Positions 3,734 to 5,305 of a stretch of DNA of 5,305 nt are shown here, piece after piece. Made by a program: the position numbers and the translations under genes. Position 1 is the first letter of the stretch. Every line of letters starts with the position of its first letter. Source of the stretch: Bacillota bacterium (GTDB lineage: Bacteria > Bacillota > Clostridia > Peptostreptococcales > Anaerovoracaceae); contig JAQXSU010000153.1 in the NCBI GenBank assembly GCA_029219125.1, positions 1-5,305 of the forward strand. Direction: 5' to 3'. A model generated the notes under the pieces. The model was not told the origin of the DNA and made no database searches. It saw nothing but the letters and a program-made list of their open reading frames with translations.

Positions 3734-5005
3734 ATGAAGGAAGGTTACACCTTTGATGGAAGATTTTGCGAAAACGACAGAGGGTGTTTTTTTGAGCGGG
3801 TTCTGGAAGCTTTCCGCCGCGGGCTCCGGGAAGAGCCCGCGGCAAATGATGAAGACGCCATGCTGAGGATCGTGGATCTTGTGTTTCGAGACGAGGCGGC
3901 AGCACGGTATTCTGTACAGGAACTGGACGGTATGATCCGGAAGCTGTTCTATAAGACGCGGTGCCGGCTGGGCATTTTGCAGCCGCTGATGGAGGACCCT
4001 TCCGTGACGGAAATCATGGTCAACGGCCCGCAAGACATTTTCATCGAACGGGGTGGAAGACTGGAACGCTGTCCCATGACCTTTGACTCTCTGGAAGAGC
4101 TGGAGGACATCATGCGGAACATCGCTGCGCAGGTGCACAGAGAAATCAATGAGATGCAGCCCATCGTAGATGCACGCCTGGAGGACGGATCCCGTGTCAA
4201 CGGAGTTTACCGAAACGTAGCTGTCAACGGACCGATTCTGACCATACGGAAGTTTTCGGAAAACTTCCTTACGTTGAAAAGCCTGATCGGAAGCGGAACC
4301 GTGACAGAAACAGGGGCACAGCTCCTGGCCTGCCTGGTGGAATGCGGATATAACATTTTTGTCAGCGGAGGCACATCGTCGGGGAAGACCACACTCCTGA
4401 ATGCCCTGTCAGAGCATATTCCCGCCGGTGAACGGGTCATCGTCATTGAAGATTCCAGCGAGCTGAAGCTGACCTGCGTGGAAAACATCGTTCACCTGGA
4501 ATGCAGAAACAGCAACGCAGCGGGGAAGGGCCAGGTGACCATGTCGCAGCTTCTGAAATCCAGTCTTCGCATGCGGCCGGACCGGATTATCGTCGGAGAG
4601 GTAAGGGGCAGTGAAGTGCTGGACATGCTGCAGGCGCTGAATACGGGCCATTCGGGCATGAGCACCGGCCACGGAAATTCCGTGGAGGGCATGCTGCGCA
4701 GGCTGGAGACCATGTACATGATGGCTATGCCGCTCCACATCGATGCCGTACGTGCCCAGATTGCGGAAGCACTGGATATCATGGTCCATGTGGAAAAGCT
4801 GGAGGGTGGACGCAGGAGAGTGGTGGAGATCACTGAAATCGAAGGATTTGAGAACGGTAAATTCCTGCTCAATCCGCTGCTGAAACGGCAGGATGGCGGA
4901 AGTCTTTCGCCCACGGGAAACCGGCTGAAGCATGGCAGGAAAGCTTTATGGAAAGGAGAACAGCATGTGCAGAAATTACGGAATCTGGGATTTCTCCCTG
5001 CTTGA
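3734..5005 (+). CDS. tadA: TadA/CpaF-type secretion ATPase
   Basis: The 423-residue product is the cytoplasmic hexameric ATPase that drives Flp/Tad (type IVc) pilus assembly, a member of the VirB11/PilT/GspE superfamily. An N-terminal helical region (about 20-85) leads into VTEIMVNGP (91-99) and VDARLEDGSRVNGV, the usual TadA N-terminal domain. Then come Walker A GGTSSGKT (212-219, Lys218), the Asp-box VIEDSSE (237-243), Walker B-like MRPDRIIVGEVRG (280-292, Glu289) and the His-box GHSGMSTGHGNS (305-316). All catalytic motifs are intact. ATG 3734 has AAAGGA 11 bases upstream, but the first 20 residues do not look like the family; a second ATG (3756) in another frame meets this frame at a slippery T run (see findings). 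The C-terminus, from PTGNRLKHG onward, overlaps tadB by 41 bases, suggesting translational coupling. Confidence 0.92.
   Translation: MKEGYTFDGRFCENDRGCFFERVLEAFRRGLREEPAANDEDAMLRIVDLVFRDEAAARYSVQELDGMIRKLFYKTRCRLGILQPLMEDPSVTEIMVNGPQDIFIERGGRLERCPMTFDSLEELEDIMRNIAAQVHREINEMQPIVDARLEDGSRVNGVYRNVAVNGPILTIRKFSENFLTLKSLIGSGTVTETGAQLLACLVECGYNIFVSGGTSSGKTTLLNALSEHIPAGERVIVIEDSSELKLTCVENIVHLECRNSNAAGKGQVTMSQLLKSSLRMRPDRIIVGEVRGSEVLDMLQALNTGHSGMSTGHGNSVEGMLRRLETMYMMAMPLHIDAVRAQIAEALDIMVHVEKLEGGRRRVVEITEIEGFENGKFLLNPLLKRQDGGSLSPTGNRLKHGRKALWKGEQHVQKLRNLGFLPA
3737..3744 (+). promoter_or_regulatory. Alternative ribosome binding site near the tadA start
   Basis: AAGGAAGG lies 11 bases before ATG 3756, which opens a frame reading MEDFAKTTEGVFL. 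That frame is offset from TadA until the T run at 3787-3793. The spacing is longer than ideal, like that of the AAAGGA before ATG 3734. The site matters because it makes 3756 a credible competing start. Confidence 0.35.
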
Positions 5006-5305
5006 CCTGGGGGTGGTGCTGACTGTATCGCTGGCGTCGGGAACTGTGACAGGCTGGCTGTTTTATGACAGTCTGCCCATTGGACTCTGCATCGGCGGCG
5101 TTTTGTTTCTGATGGCAAAGCCGCGGTACATACGATGGCAGCTGCAGCGGAGAAAAAGGATCCTGCTGCTGCAGTTCCGGGATGTGCTCTATTCCATATC
5201 CTCTGCGGTTTCCGTGGGGCGAAGCATGGCACAGGCACTGGAGGAATCCATGGACTTCTGGAAAGGAACCTATGACGAAAAAGACCTGATCATGCGGGAG
5301 CTTGC
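4965..5305 (+). CDS. tadB: TadB-like pilus assembly membrane protein, 5' part
   Basis: A reading frame starting MCRNYGIWDFSLLDLG stays open to the window edge (113 codons). It begins with two predicted membrane segments, about residues 12-33 and 37-51. A basic stretch, RWQLQRRKR (57-65), follows, then the start of a T2SSF-type cytoplasmic domain, LLLQFRDVLYSISSAVSVG, with GRSMAQALEES after it. This is the pattern of TadB, the inner-membrane platform protein that works with TadA. AAGGAG (4953-4958) lies six bases before the ATG. The gene overlaps the end of tadA by 41 bases, typical of a coupled tadA-tadB pair. The 3' part lies outside the window, so length and intactness cannot be judged. TadC is a less likely alternative, given the position right after tadA. 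Confidence 0.85.
   Translation, partial: MCRNYGIWDFSLLDLGVVLTVSLASGTVTGWLFYDSLPIGLCIGGVLFLMAKPRYIRWQLQRRKRILLLQFRDVLYSISSAVSVGRSMAQALEESMDFWKGTYDEKDLIMREL

Noticed and set aside
4492..5238. Minus-strand frame of 248 codons across tadA and tadB
   Set aside because: It is antisense to two strongly motif-supported genes, and its product is low-complexity Ser/Pro/Arg-rich with no recognisable domain.

Overview
The window looks like chromosomal DNA of a spore-forming Clostridia member, most likely a moderately GC-rich Lachnospiraceae-type gut bacterium. This rests on a YlmC/YmxH-family protein next to a TepA-type ClpP-like protease (both typical of endospore formers), strong AGGAG-type ribosome binding sites, and a clostridial-style tad pilus locus. 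No rRNA, tRNA, CRISPR array, insertion sequence or integrase was seen.

Layout. Positions 1-202 are AT-rich and without a convincing gene. They hold direct and inverted GTTTTCCA-type repeats and a bidirectional terminator hairpin. Two minus-strand genes follow, read right to left: a ylmC/ymxH-like gene (1460-1224) and, 22 bases later, a lipoprotein-type alpha/beta hydrolase (1201-203). They diverge from the plus-strand gene tepA (1519-2238). From about 2240 to the right edge runs the start of a tad (Flp-type, type IVc pilus) assembly locus: a tadZ/cpaE-like gene (ORF 2362-3597, ancestral start probably 2308), a terminator, the secretion ATPase tadA/cpaF (3734-5005), and tadB (4965 onward, cut by the window edge).

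How the genes work together. In tad systems, TadZ is an atypical MinD/ParA-like protein that places the machine in the cell. TadA is the hexameric ATPase that powers pilus assembly. TadB is the inner-membrane platform on which TadA acts. The YlmC-like protein and TepA belong to a conserved sporulation-era neighbourhood and have no obvious link to the pilus.

Most unusual points. (1) The tadZ reading frame has a good ribosome binding site and ATG at 2308, but an in-frame amber TAG at codon 12 (2341-2343). Conserved-looking protein sequence continues directly after it, and a C(UUCG)G hairpin abuts the stop. (2) The tadA N-terminus can be read from a second ATG (3756) whose frame joins the TadA frame exactly at a T-TTT-TTG slippery heptamer (3788-3794). 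(3) Three in-frame tandem repeats (21, 12 and 15 base units) expand coding regions here. Together these suggest a tad locus that is decaying, phase-variable or recoded; sequencing error must be excluded first.
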